A stretch of 64,000 nt of DNA, from positions 62,003 to 126,002 of the forward strand of contig NZ_OMPQ01000014.1 of NCBI RefSeq assembly GCF_900313025.1, given 5' to 3'. The position numbers and the translations under genes are program-made. Under the pieces are notes generated by a model. That model worked only from the letters and a program-made list of their open reading frames with translations. It searched no databases and had not been told where the DNA came from. This document shows, piece by piece, positions 1-8,660 of this stretch; position 1 is the first letter of the stretch; every line of letters starts with the position of its first letter. The DNA comes from Pseudophaeobacter sp. EL27. Lineage in GTDB: Bacteria > Pseudomonadota > Alphaproteobacteria > Rhodobacterales > Rhodobacteraceae.

Positions 1-2
1 CC

Positions 3-755
3 TTGGCGCATTCGACCAAATCCAAACATGTCATCATCATTCGCAAGGTCCTGACGATTGCTGTTGAGGACGGCCTGCTGAACGTTCTGCCGGTCATGCC
101 GAAGATCAAGACCAAGGACACTCCCCGGCACACCTTCACGGATAAAGAATACAAGCAGTTCATGAGGGCTGCTGGCGAATGTGCCAAGCGTGGCGATGTG
201 GTCCGAGGTGTTAAAATCACCGGCCACCATGCCAAGATGTTCCGGTTTGTCGTCCATACCTTCTTGCGCCCTACGGAAGGAGAGCTGTTTGGCCTGAAGC
301 ACAAAGATATTCAGGTTAAAGGTGAGCCTGCGCACTTGGAGATGAACGTCCGTGGCGGCAAGACTGGTGGACACGTGAGTGTCACCATGCCTCTTGCGGT
401 TCCAATGTATCAGGGAAGTCTCAATCCATTCGACAAGGGTGCTATCGACAAGGAAGCCTATGTCTGGATGCCGGACTATCCAAACCGCAGGACTGCCATC
501 AATACTGCCCGCCGCATCTTCAATCACATTTTGGCGGAGGCAGAGCTCGTTGATGAAGACCGAAAATTGTCTCCCTATTCACTTCGCCACTATGCCATCC
601 AGGCACGGCTCAGGGGTTCCAAAGGGAAGGTGAACCTCTATACACTTGCCAAGAATGCTGGGACGTCAGTCGACCAGTTGGAGCGCTTTTACCTCAAAAA
701 CATGGCTCCAACCAAGGAACTGATCGAGAACTTGCAGACCCACGGAGACGATTGA
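3..755 (+). CDS. Tyrosine recombinase/integrase, C-terminal part (cut by window edge)
   Basis: This is the catalytic half of a phage-type tyrosine recombinase, which cuts and rejoins DNA through a tyrosine-DNA link. The reading frame is open at the left window edge, so the true start and the N-terminal DNA-binding domain lie outside. Visible motifs, counted from the first codon shown, are the first catalytic Arg in FLRPTEGELFGL, a Lys in RGGKTGG, the box SPYSLRHY with Arg195, and the nucleophile Tyr230 in LERFYLKN. The usual His of the HxxR box is Tyr192 here. It borders a decayed accessory region, which fits an old integration event, but no attachment site can be seen. Confidence 0.8.
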   Translation: MAHSTKSKHVIIIRKVLTIAVEDGLLNVLPVMPKIKTKDTPRHTFTDKEYKQFMRAAGECAKRGDVVRGVKITGHHAKMFRFVVHTFLRPTEGELFGLKHKDIQVKGEPAHLEMNVRGGKTGGHVSVTMPLAVPMYQGSLNPFDKGAIDKEAYVWMPDYPNRRTAINTARRIFNHILAEAELVDEDRKLSPYSLRHYAIQARLRGSKGKVNLYTLAKNAGTSVDQLERFYLKNMAPTKELIENLQTHGDD

Positions 756-948
756 AGAGTTGGGAAGGTCCCATCTACTATCACTCAAGCTGCCGTTCGT
801 CCTAGATGCAGCGAATGCTCACTTCGAGCCCAGACCTACCAGTTCAGGAGCTTGCAGCGAATGACGGCTCACGTCTTGCGCAAAACATAGGAATTTTGTT
901 ATATACCAATATGTTCTGGGAAATTGATGCGACATCTAGGCTGGTGAA

Positions 949-1512
949 ATGTTCAAAGGATTGTGCACGGGCTTTGTAGCGACTCTGTTTTTGGCATTCG
1001 CTGCAACGAGTAGCCGGGCCGAGAGTGTTGATATCATTTGTTCGAATGTGGGTGCTCTCAATTCTCAGTTCGTGTTCCTTCTGGCAAAGCATCTCCATTT
1101 CGAACCAAGCGTTGTAATCAATCCTCGACGGCAAAATGCCATTTCTAGTGACGATGCTAGAACCGTTCGTCTCGTAATTTCTGGCCGATCTTACGAGTCC
1201 GTCGTTGCTTGCGCTGTTGGACACAAATTCGAGCGAGATGAACTGGATCAGAAAATTGGAGAGCTACGCCGACGGTTGGGCAACGAAGGGCAACCCGTTT
1301 TTCCTGGAGGGGCAAGAGGTAGACTACTGTCTGTTGGAGAGGCTGTTAAGTTGAACGGTCAGCAGTTCTTCATCAGTGTGTCGGGCGTTGACGACTTGAT
1401 GGTGGCCGCTGCCGCAGTCGCGCAATCGCACGATGTTGACAGTAAAGCGTGCTGGTTCGATAACGAATGTTTGGCCGCGGCTGAGACGTACTGGTCGCGA
1501 AATGCAAATTGA
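949..1512 (+). CDS. Secreted protein of unknown function
   Basis: A 187-residue protein that I do not recognise. Residues 1 to about 24 form a clear Sec signal peptide: Lys near the start, a hydrophobic stretch, then a cleavage site after SSRA. The mature part has four cysteines (IICSN, VACAV, KACWF, NECLA), which could form disulfides in the periplasm. A charged stretch in the middle (FERDELDQKIGELRRRL) is probably helical. No membrane segment follows the signal. It stands alone between the recombinase and a pseudogene, so context gives no clue to function. The start is ATG at 949 with no strong ribosome site upstream. Confidence 0.6.
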   Translation: MFKGLCTGFVATLFLAFAATSSRAESVDIICSNVGALNSQFVFLLAKHLHFEPSVVINPRRQNAISSDDARTVRLVISGRSYESVVACAVGHKFERDELDQKIGELRRRLGNEGQPVFPGGARGRLLSVGEAVKLNGQQFFISVSGVDDLMVAAAAVAQSHDVDSKACWFDNECLAAAETYWSRNAN

Positions 1513-1603
1513 AATCGGCTCTATTGTCATCAGTCATTTACTGAAAGCTGTCATTGGGTACGGCCCCCAAACGGTGGCTCTGTCCGCCTAGCTGACTATG
1601 GCT

Positions 1604-2205
1604 TTAGAGTGGTTGAATGTCTGCTCTTCGATTTTCCAGTGCATAACCAACTTCCCAGACACCACCGAGGCAGGTACCGCTGAAGTCCTTTGCAATAAAT
1701 CGATGACCCGCGTTCGATGTCAGGGCGATGGATTCATCGGGAACCATGCCGCCCATTTCAACGTTGTTGCCCTGCAGATCGAGCCAGTAGAGATTGACGG
1801 CACGGTCGGACCGATTGACGAAGGTCACATCACCAGCATCTTGCGAGTCGATGGAGCGGACAGTGCCATAGGCCGGGCAACCCGCCCCCATGCGTGCTGA
1901 ATCATGCTCCACAGGCGCAACCGCTGGGGTCGAATTGCGCGGCACAACATTGGCGCGCGCGACCTGGCCACGGCGACTGACACATTCCTTCACTTTAAGG
2001 ATCGCAGCCGTGGTGCCTTTGAGCGAGATACGGTATAGCTTTCGACGCAGGTCGTCATGCCAGCTTCAATGATCCCGTCATATTCAGCATCCGGAAACTC
2101 TCCGCGATGATGATAGAGATAGGGGTACTCCACATTTCCGCGTTCTGGTTGATCTACGGCAGGGCAGCGTCGTGCAGGGAGAATGTCAGGTGAAAGTCTT
2201 GCGGG
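1604..2205 (-). pseudogene. VHL-beta-domain protein, frameshifted and truncated
   Basis: The 3' part (1604 to about 2030) encodes a region with the hallmarks of the von Hippel-Lindau beta domain: VTFVNRSDRAVNLYWLDLQGN, a Gly-rich turn, then GHRFIAKD and a conserved CLGG. The frame breaks near 2030. Upstream, the reading frame EFPDAEYDGIIEAGMTTCVESYTV continues naturally into SLKGTTAAILKVKECV only if one base is gained or lost. Further upstream the gene is replaced at about 2205 by an IS remnant, so the N-terminus is missing. In bacteria this fold occurs in secreted or modular proteins of unknown role, not in ubiquitin ligases. The gene is best read as dead; a shorter product from GTG 1993 is possible. 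Confidence 0.65.
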
Positions 2206-2346
2206 GGCTGCCGGGCAGCGGAGGCTCTGTCTGAAACTGATGGGCCAATCGCTCATGGCACGGGGCTTCGGCAGGCGGTTGCGGAGATCCAAATCCGCCT
2301 GGGGGAAGGGGCATCCAGCCTCAAGCTGATTTGTGCAACAAGGCCG
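2206..2346. mobile_element. IS5-family (IS903-like) 3'-end remnant
   Basis: This short stretch matches the right end of the intact IS at 9968-11136. Shared blocks are GGGCAGCGG followed by a CTGTGAAAC-like stretch, CAATCGCTCATGGCA, GGTTGCGGAGATC, AAATCCGC, and the terminal GATTTG(T/C)GCAACAA(G/A)GCC. About 140 bases between the AAATCCGC block and the tip are deleted. The remnant begins in the same palindromic unit (CTGCCGGGCAG) that interrupts the intact copy. It abuts the truncated VHL-domain gene and lies just past the end of dnaE2, so it probably caused the truncation. Confidence 0.7.
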
Positions 2347-2367
2347 CAGTGAAAATACATTGCGAGG

Positions 2368-5300
2368 TCAATGAAAGTCGCGGCTGGGGAACAGGCGTTT
2401 GGCTTGTTCGCGAGGGTGGCGTGCACTGGCAGCATGGCGTTGGGCGCGCGGGGCATCGTCGGCTTCGTGGTTGGTGACGCCAATGGCATCTTCCATAGGG
2501 TGACCAAGATCTGCCAGGCGGTGTGACATGTCCTCAATGCTCTGGGCAATCAGGTGCACAACGATGCCTTCGCGTTGCAAATACCCCTTCACCAGCAGAA
2601 GTCGCCCGCCCATCACACTGCGGCGGAACTGCTTATAGATCTTGGGCCAGACGACGATATTTGACACGCCTGTTTCGTCTTCCAGTGTCAGAAATATCAC
2701 CCCGGATGCTGTGCCGGGGCGCTGACGGGTGACCACGAGACCGCAGACACTGGCACGACCCAGAGGCACATGGGGCAACTGATCATGTGGCGTCAAACCG
2801 GGTATCGCGGGGCGTAAGAGCTCCATGGGATGGGCGCGCAGGGTCAGGCGGGTTGCGACGTAGTCTTCGACCACCTCTTCGCCCAGATGCATTGCGGGCA
2901 GATTGACGGTGGCTTCCTGAATGGCCTCGCCGTCAATCGGGTCATTGAAGAGTGGCAAAGGCGTCTGGCTGCGGATTGCTTTCACCTGCCAGAGCGCATC
3001 GCGCCGTGTCAGCCCCATGCCAATAAAGGCATCCGCTTCGGCCAGACGTTCCAGCACCGCAGGTGCGAGGCCTGCGCGCATCCAGACGGTTTCGGGGTCT
3101 TGGTAACCATTGCCGCGTGCCGCTGCGATCCACCCGGCGTCTTCTTCGCGGAATCCTTTGATTTGACGAAATCCCAGGCGCAGCGCCAAGGCGCCGTCAG
3201 TGCGCCGCTCCAGCATGTTATCCCAGCCACTGGCATTCACACAGATCGGGCGCACCTCGACCTGATGATCGCGCGCGTCGCGCACTATCTGGGCCGGGGC
3301 ATAGAACCCCATGGGCTGGGAGTTCAGCAGGGCGCAAGCAAAGATCGCCGGGTGGTGGCACTTCAACCAGGCCGAGACATAAACAAGCAAAGCAAAGGCC
3401 GCTGCGTGACTTTCAGGAAACCCGTATTCGCCAAAGCCCTCGATCTGGCTGAAACATTGGTTGGCGAAGGCTTCGGTATAGCCACGGTCCAGCATGCCGC
3501 CGACAAAACGGTCTCGAAATGTGCCGATGGTGCCCATTTTGCGAAAGGTCGCGAGAGAGCGGCGCAGCTTATCTGCCTCCTCCGGCGTAAACCCCGCCCC
3601 AACCACTGCGATCTGCATCGCCTGTTCCTGAAACAGCGGCACCCCAAGAGTTTTTCCCAGCACAGCGCGCAGGTCTTCCGATGGAAAGCTGACTTCTTCG
3701 CGGCCCTGACGGCGGTTGATATAGGGATGCACCATGCCGCCTTGAATGGGGCCGGGACGCACGATGGCGACTTCGATCACCAGGTCATAAAATTCGCGCG
3801 GCCGCATGCGGGGCAGAAAGTTCATTTGCGCACGGCTTTCGACCTGAAACACACCAATGGCATCGGCAGCACAGAGCATGTCATAGGTCTTGGTGTCGGC
3901 TTCTGGCACGCTGGCAAGGCTAAGATGCTGCCCTTCATGCTCTGCCAGGAGATCAAAACTCTTGTGAATGCAGGTCAGCATTCCAAGGCTGAGCACATCG
4001 ATTTTCAGAATGCCAAGCGCATCGATGTCATCTTTGTCCCACTCAATAAGCGTGCGGTCTTCCATGGCGGCATTTTCAATCGGGCAGAGTTCATCCAGCC
4101 GCCCTTTGGTGACAATAAATCCGCCCACATGCTGCGACAAATGGCGGGGAAAGCCGATGATTTCGTCGATCAAGCGGATGGTTTGCGCAAGACGTGGATC
4201 GTTTAGATCAAGCCCCAGTTCGCGGATGCGTTCCGGATCTGCGCCACCGTCCGACATCCCCCAGATCTGGCCCGACAACCCGGCGGTGACATCCTGTGAG
4301 AGCCCCATGACCTTGCCCACTTCCTTGATCGCGGCGCGGGAGCGGAAGTGAATAACGGTTGCACAAAGCCCGGCGCGGTGGCGCCCATAGCGCTGATAAA
4401 TCCACTGGATCACCTCTTCGCGGCGTTCATGTTCAAAATCCACATCAATATCTGGCGGCTCGCCGCGATGCTCTGACACAAAGCGCTCGACCACCATGGT
4501 GATGGTTTCGGGGCTGACATCGGTGATGCCCAGCAGGTAACAGATAATGGAATTGGCGGCAGATCCACGACCCTGACACAGTATCCCCTGACCGCGCGCG
4601 TATTGCACAATGTCATGGACGGTTAGGAAATAGGCCGGGAAATTGAGTTTGGCGATGAGCTTGAGCTCCTTGGCGAGCTGAGCCTTCGCCTTGTCGTTTG
4701 CCCCATCAGGATAGCGCCGTTTCAAGCCTTCCCGCGCCAGTCGCTCCAGCCGCACCATGGGCGCTTCGCCCTTTGCAATCTCATCGGGGTATTCATAGCT
4801 CAGCTCGCTCAGGTCAAAACTGCACCGGGCGGCGATTTCCATCGTGCGCCGGATCGCAGCGGGGTGATGGCGAAACAGACGCGCCATATCCTCGTGCCCC
4901 TTCAGGCGGCGTTCGGCATTGGGCAGGGCACGCGTGCCGATCTGATCAATGGGGATGTGGTGGCGCATGCAGGTGAGAACATCTGCCAATTGCTTGCGTT
5001 TGCCGTGGTGCATCAACACATCGCCCACTGCGACCATGGGGGTCGAACAGCGCAGGGCAAGATCAGCGCAGGCGTTGAAATAGCTCTGATCGCTGCCATC
5101 ATATTGCGGGGCTGCGCCCAGAAAGACCTGGCCGGGAAACCGACGCTGGACTGGGTAGATGTCACGCTGTGCCCCAGCCAGATCACGGGGCATTGCGATC
5201 AAGATCATTCCTGCACCCTGCTCTGTCAGATCCTTTAGTTCAAGGTGACAGTGGCCTTTTGGCGCGCGCCGCTTGCCGCGTGTCAACAGCCGCGTCAACC

Positions 5301-5586
5301 GCTGATACGCCGGGCGATCTGTGGGCAGCGCCAACCAGTCAACAGGGCTATCTTGCAGCACCAGATGGCAGCCAATAATAAGCTTTGGCAGATTTTCTGC
5401 CGGAGTATCGCCCTTCAAAACCTTCAGCGCCGAGTAGGCCCGCACCACACCGGCCAGCGAATTGCGATCCGTGATGGCAATCGCCGCAAGGCCCAGATCA
5501 GCGGCGCGTGTGATCAGCTCTTCAGGGTGGGAGGCCCCGGTCAGAAAAGTGAAGTTGCTGGTAGTGCAAAGCTCGGCATAGGTCAT
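2368..5586 (-). CDS. dnaE2: Error-prone DNA polymerase DnaE2
   Basis: C-family DNA polymerase that carries out SOS mutagenesis together with ImuA and ImuB. The 1072-residue protein has an N-terminal PHP domain (AELCTTSNFTFLTGAS, then AIAITDRNSLAG), the polymerase catalytic block with acidic residues in DIDVDFEHERREEV, the finger and palm region, and a C-terminal OB fold (SVCGLVVTRQRPGT, LEDETG). It ends in the family-typical LFPSRDFH. Length is normal for DnaE2. I chose ATG 5586, which begins MTYAELC and overlaps the imuB stop as ATGA, over a longer in-frame ATG. The downstream side is an IS remnant. Confidence 0.95.
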   Translation of the reverse strand: MTYAELCTTSNFTFLTGASHPEELITRAADLGLAAIAITDRNSLAGVVRAYSALKVLKGDTPAENLPKLIIGCHLVLQDSPVDWLALPTDRPAYQRLTRLLTRGKRRAPKGHCHLELKDLTEQGAGMILIAMPRDLAGAQRDIYPVQRRFPGQVFLGAAPQYDGSDQSYFNACADLALRCSTPMVAVGDVLMHHGKRKQLADVLTCMRHHIPIDQIGTRALPNAERRLKGHEDMARLFRHHPAAIRRTMEIAARCSFDLSELSYEYPDEIAKGEAPMVRLERLAREGLKRRYPDGANDKAKAQLAKELKLIAKLNFPAYFLTVHDIVQYARGQGILCQGRGSAANSIICYLLGITDVSPETITMVVERFVSEHRGEPPDIDVDFEHERREEVIQWIYQRYGRHRAGLCATVIHFRSRAAIKEVGKVMGLSQDVTAGLSGQIWGMSDGGADPERIRELGLDLNDPRLAQTIRLIDEIIGFPRHLSQHVGGFIVTKGRLDELCPIENAAMEDRTLIEWDKDDIDALGILKIDVLSLGMLTCIHKSFDLLAEHEGQHLSLASVPEADTKTYDMLCAADAIGVFQVESRAQMNFLPRMRPREFYDLVIEVAIVRPGPIQGGMVHPYINRRQGREEVSFPSEDLRAVLGKTLGVPLFQEQAMQIAVVGAGFTPEEADKLRRSLATFRKMGTIGTFRDRFVGGMLDRGYTEAFANQCFSQIEGFGEYGFPESHAAAFALLVYVSAWLKCHHPAIFACALLNSQPMGFYAPAQIVRDARDHQVEVRPICVNASGWDNMLERRTDGALALRLGFRQIKGFREEDAGWIAAARGNGYQDPETVWMRAGLAPAVLERLAEADAFIGMGLTRRDALWQVKAIRSQTPLPLFNDPIDGEAIQEATVNLPAMHLGEEVVEDYVATRLTLRAHPMELLRPAIPGLTPHDQLPHVPLGRASVCGLVVTRQRPGTASGVIFLTLEDETGVSNIVVWPKIYKQFRRSVMGGRLLLVKGYLQREGIVVHLIAQSIEDMSHRLADLGHPMEDAIGVTNHEADDAPRAQRHAASARHPREQAKRLFPSRDFH

Positions 5587-7070
5587 GCAAACTCTCCCTG
5601 GACAAACCAACCGGGGTTTTGAGGGGTGTAAAACAGCCAGAGCCTGCGGCCTTGTCGCGTTTCCACGCGCCAGTAATCGCGCAGGCCAGAGCGCCAGGTG
5701 TCATCCGCCATCCACCATTCCGGGGCAATGCGTTCAGGCCCGATGGCGCGCCCTGTCGTCATGGCCATGCGGCGCCAGCGAAATCGCGCGGGAGGGCGTG
5801 ACCCGGTGCCAGCAATGGGTTCCGGGGGGAACAGGCGGATCGGGCGGGGTTGCGAATGGGCCCAGGCATTGCTTGGCTCAGAGAAGGCTGCTGCTGCAAT
5901 GATAAAGCTACGCTCTGGAATATGGCTATCGGCGGGGAGAAACCTTTGAATGTTCTCCAGCCCGATCCGTGCCCCAAGGCGGGTGATGAGATCGTCAAGC
6001 TGATCCTTGCCCCCCTTTGAGACATGGCTGAGCTGTTGCACTGGCAGCTTTTCCACCTGCGGTGCCATCAGCCGGAGCTGGTCAATGCCAAATCCTGCAT
6101 CGACCGCTTCAATCTTGCGTTGAAACAGGGGCAGGATGCGATGGGCGTCGTGCAAAGCGCGGGCCAACCGCAGTTCAACCTCTTGCGTATCGCGATCGAC
6201 CCGCCGCAGGGATAACAGCAAGATGCGTGCCCCGTGACCTTCAGTGGCCAGCCGGTCACAAAGCTTCACCAAAAGACGTTTTACCCCGGCCATGACATCA
6301 TCGCAGAGACCAATTGGTTCGGGAAAACTCATGCGCACCGCATAGTGAGGAGGGTCTTTCAGCGGGGTGATCTCTTCGGGCTGCACTCCAAGTGCCTGAT
6401 CCAAGCGCAGCAACAGCCCCTGCCCAAAACGCCGCGCAAGCGGGGCGCGTTCGGTGGTCATCAGATCACCAATTCTACGCAGGCCCAGCCGTTGCAGCGC
6501 CACATCTATTTTGCGTTCAATACGCAGGGCGGCAACGGGCAAAGCCGCCAGGGCAGCCTGCATGTCATCTGGCGCAGGCGTCTTGCCATAATGCGCCAGG
6601 GCCCAGGCGGCACCGCGACTAACGCCAAGCCCGATGCGCACCGTAAGACCCGCACGCATCAGGCGCTGATGCATATCCTCAATCATCGCGATTTCAGTGC
6701 CGAACAAATGGGCGGACCCCGTGATGTCGAGGGTCAAGCCATCAGTGCCTTCCAGGCCAACCCAGGGGCAATAGCGCGTTGCCCAACGCCGCAGGGCTAG
6801 CAAAAATTGCTGATCGGCATGCAGATCTGCCGGCATGCTGTGCAGCTCAGGGCAAAAGGCATGGGCATCCGATAGGGGCATGGCTTGGTGCAGGCCCAGC
6901 TGTTCAGCTTTGACATTCAGGCAGTAAATCCGGTTTGCGTTGCGTTCCATTATGGTCAGTGCAAAAGGCCCTTCCATTGGGCGTGCGCGCAGAAACCGGT
7001 CACTGGACAGGCGGGGAAACCACAGCGAGACGATCCGCCGGGTTGGGTTTTGTTGCGTCCCATCGAACAT
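5583..7070 (-). CDS. imuB: Y-family polymerase-like protein ImuB
   Basis: ImuB is a polymerase-fold protein without active-site acids that bridges DnaE2 and the beta clamp during translesion synthesis. The 495-residue product begins RRIVSLWFPRLSSDR, typical of the family, and keeps the Y-family thumb and little-finger layout. Near the C-terminus RPIRLFPPEPI and the PARFRWRR / GPERIAPEWW segments are hallmark ImuB motifs. The start ATG 7070 was chosen because homology begins there; a longer open frame to 7184 overlaps imuA further. It overlaps imuA by 71 bases and dnaE2 by 4, so the three are translated as one unit. Confidence 0.92.
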   Translation of the reverse strand: MFDGTQQNPTRRIVSLWFPRLSSDRFLRARPMEGPFALTIMERNANRIYCLNVKAEQLGLHQAMPLSDAHAFCPELHSMPADLHADQQFLLALRRWATRYCPWVGLEGTDGLTLDITGSAHLFGTEIAMIEDMHQRLMRAGLTVRIGLGVSRGAAWALAHYGKTPAPDDMQAALAALPVAALRIERKIDVALQRLGLRRIGDLMTTERAPLARRFGQGLLLRLDQALGVQPEEITPLKDPPHYAVRMSFPEPIGLCDDVMAGVKRLLVKLCDRLATEGHGARILLLSLRRVDRDTQEVELRLARALHDAHRILPLFQRKIEAVDAGFGIDQLRLMAPQVEKLPVQQLSHVSKGGKDQLDDLITRLGARIGLENIQRFLPADSHIPERSFIIAAAAFSEPSNAWAHSQPRPIRLFPPEPIAGTGSRPPARFRWRRMAMTTGRAIGPERIAPEWWMADDTWRSGLRDYWRVETRQGRRLWLFYTPQNPGWFVQGEFA

Positions 7071-7581
7071 ACCAATCACACAATGTTCCTGATTTGTTCT
7101 TGATAAGAGACCAGTGCATGAGAGTCGAGTCCGCTCTGTCGGCATCAAACACCGGATCACAGCGCCAGCGGGTCTCAGCCGCATTGCTGCCGAGGCCCTC
7201 AGGAATGATGCACAGCCCGGTTGTGTCCCCGGCTTTGGCTGCCAACTGCAATCGTCGCCCGGCTGTCAGGTCAAGCGGTTGATCCAGTTCGATGATCACC
7301 AAAGGCACGCTGCCATCGCGCAGTGTTTCCTCCATAACCGCGAGCCCCTCGACCTGACTGCCGACCCGGGCCAACAGTATTTTGGCAGGATCACAGAAAG
7401 GCAGCAGCCCAACAGGGTGCAGCAGGTCGGAGCTCCACTCTTGGCGGATCCACAACACACGGACATGGTTCTGGGCTGCCAAGATTGCAGCGAATTTGAA
7501 GGCACTGGCACCACATGCCTCGTGGACGCGGGATTTTACCAATGGAAAACAAGTGAGGGGTTTCGGTCGCATGGCGGGCAT
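7000..7581 (-). CDS. imuA: ImuA, RecA-like SOS mutagenesis accessory protein
   Basis: First gene of the imuA-imuB-dnaE2 cassette. ImuA is a small RecA-related protein needed for damage-induced mutagenesis. The protein of about 193 residues has the family start RVHEACGASAFKFAAILA, followed by VLWIRQEW and a C-terminal ending CDWYVRWDATKPN. Either ATG 7581 or ATG 7572 may be the start; a TTG at 7599 is less likely. In Rhodobacterales this operon is normally controlled by LexA at GAACN7GAAC sites. I see no such site in the 400 bases upstream, so control here is unclear. Confidence 0.85.
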   Translation of the reverse strand: MPAMRPKPLTCFPLVKSRVHEACGASAFKFAAILAAQNHVRVLWIRQEWSSDLLHPVGLLPFCDPAKILLARVGSQVEGLAVMEETLRDGSVPLVIIELDQPLDLTAGRRLQLAAKAGDTTGLCIIPEGLGSNAAETRWRCDPVFDADRADSTLMHWSLIKNKSGTLCDWYVRWDATKPNPADRLAVVSPPVQ

Positions 7582-7985
7582 ATTACCGAAGCCCCCCAAA
7601 AACTTAAACTGGCTGTCGCCTGTGGCCTAAAGTAATTGGGGGTGTGTGCCTGGATCTAGAGGGTGAATTTATCTTAACATGTTGATTTAATACCTTAATA
7701 TTGAGCATTGAGGTATTTTCAAGATCCGCTGATCCTTGACGGAAATGCAGGGAACTCCATCGGCCAGCTTGGGTGGATCTATCCGCATCGAAAGGGGGCA
7801 GGGCCGGATCTTTCGGATCACTGTGTATGGCACTTCATCTACAGATTCGGTGGAAAGCCGGTATTCTCTGCAAACCCCTTCCAAGAAGATATTCACAGGG
7901 GGGCAACAGGGGGCGTTTTGGTAAACACAAATTCCGACCCTATGTGCTGATACACTCTGACCAGACCGTAAGACGAGCATAGCCA
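7582..7985. other. Intergenic stretch with no convincing gene
   Basis: About 400 bases between imuA (leftward) and the sigma factor relic (rightward). It contains AT-rich DNA near 7660-7710 that could carry the imuA promoter. A 62-codon frame on the plus strand (7736-7924, TTG start) and a 99-codon frame on the minus strand overlap each other. Neither has a good ribosome site or a family I recognise, so I call neither a gene. Confidence 0.4.
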
Positions 7986-8461
7986 ATGGATAGACGCACC
8001 GACATCGAAGGTATTTGGGCTCAATATCGGTCTGGCTTGATGGCTTTTCTTCAGTCTCGCGTGTCCAACCCCGCGGATGTTGTGGATCTGATGCAGGAGA
8101 CCCTGATCATGACCCATACCAAGCTGCCTGCTCTGAATGCGCAGACCAGCCTGCGTCCCTGACTCTATCAGATCGTCAGCCATACGATCATCGACTTTTA
8201 TCGTCGCGACAAGAGTAAGCGACCCATCAACCCGGATGACCTGTGGTACAAAAATATCGAAGCAGAGAGGCTGCAGGATCTGGAGCAATGTCTCGAGCCC
8301 TTCATCGATGCGCGGCCAGAGGAGTTTGTTAGGCTTTTGCGAGCGATCGATCTGGAAGGGAAGTTGGAACTGCACGCATTGGGAGCACAGAAATCTTTTT
8401 GGACGACGTTATTTCGCGGGCGCTTGCATCACAGAGAACACAGCGCATACTCGAACCAATA
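7986..8461 (+). pseudogene. SigZ-like ECF sigma factor relic with internal TGA
   Basis: Read from ATG 7986 the frame gives MDRRTDIEGIWAQYRSGL, LQSRVSNPADVVDLMQET and, after a stop, LYQIVSHTIIDFYRRDKSKRP. This is region 2 of an ECF sigma factor of the SigZ type. A TGA (8160-8162) replaces the expected Trp codon between LRP and LYQI, a single G-to-A type change. The frame continues through LEQCLEPFIDARPEEFVRLLRAIDLEGK, after which the region 4 helix-turn-helix is not recognisable. Both changes argue for a dead gene. No anti-sigma gene is adjacent. Confidence 0.75.
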
Positions 8462-8660
8462 GGATGAGTTTAGCGCTCCCTGAGCGATTTCAGCCTTGGC
8501 TGAGGCGCAATGGTTCCGGATCTGGGAGGGGACTTGGTGAATGGTGATCGTTTTCAAGCAGTCTGCACCCAATGGTTTGCACTGATTTGGGAGCAAGAGG
8601 GGAGGCGGTGCTTATGAATTGTTTGACGGGCACCTCTCTTCGGCTTGGCGAGGCTCCACA

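Noticed and set aside
2830-4206. A 458-codon plus-strand open frame
   Set aside because: It lies antisense to dnaE2, has no family and unusual composition; it is a shadow caused by codon bias of the real gene.
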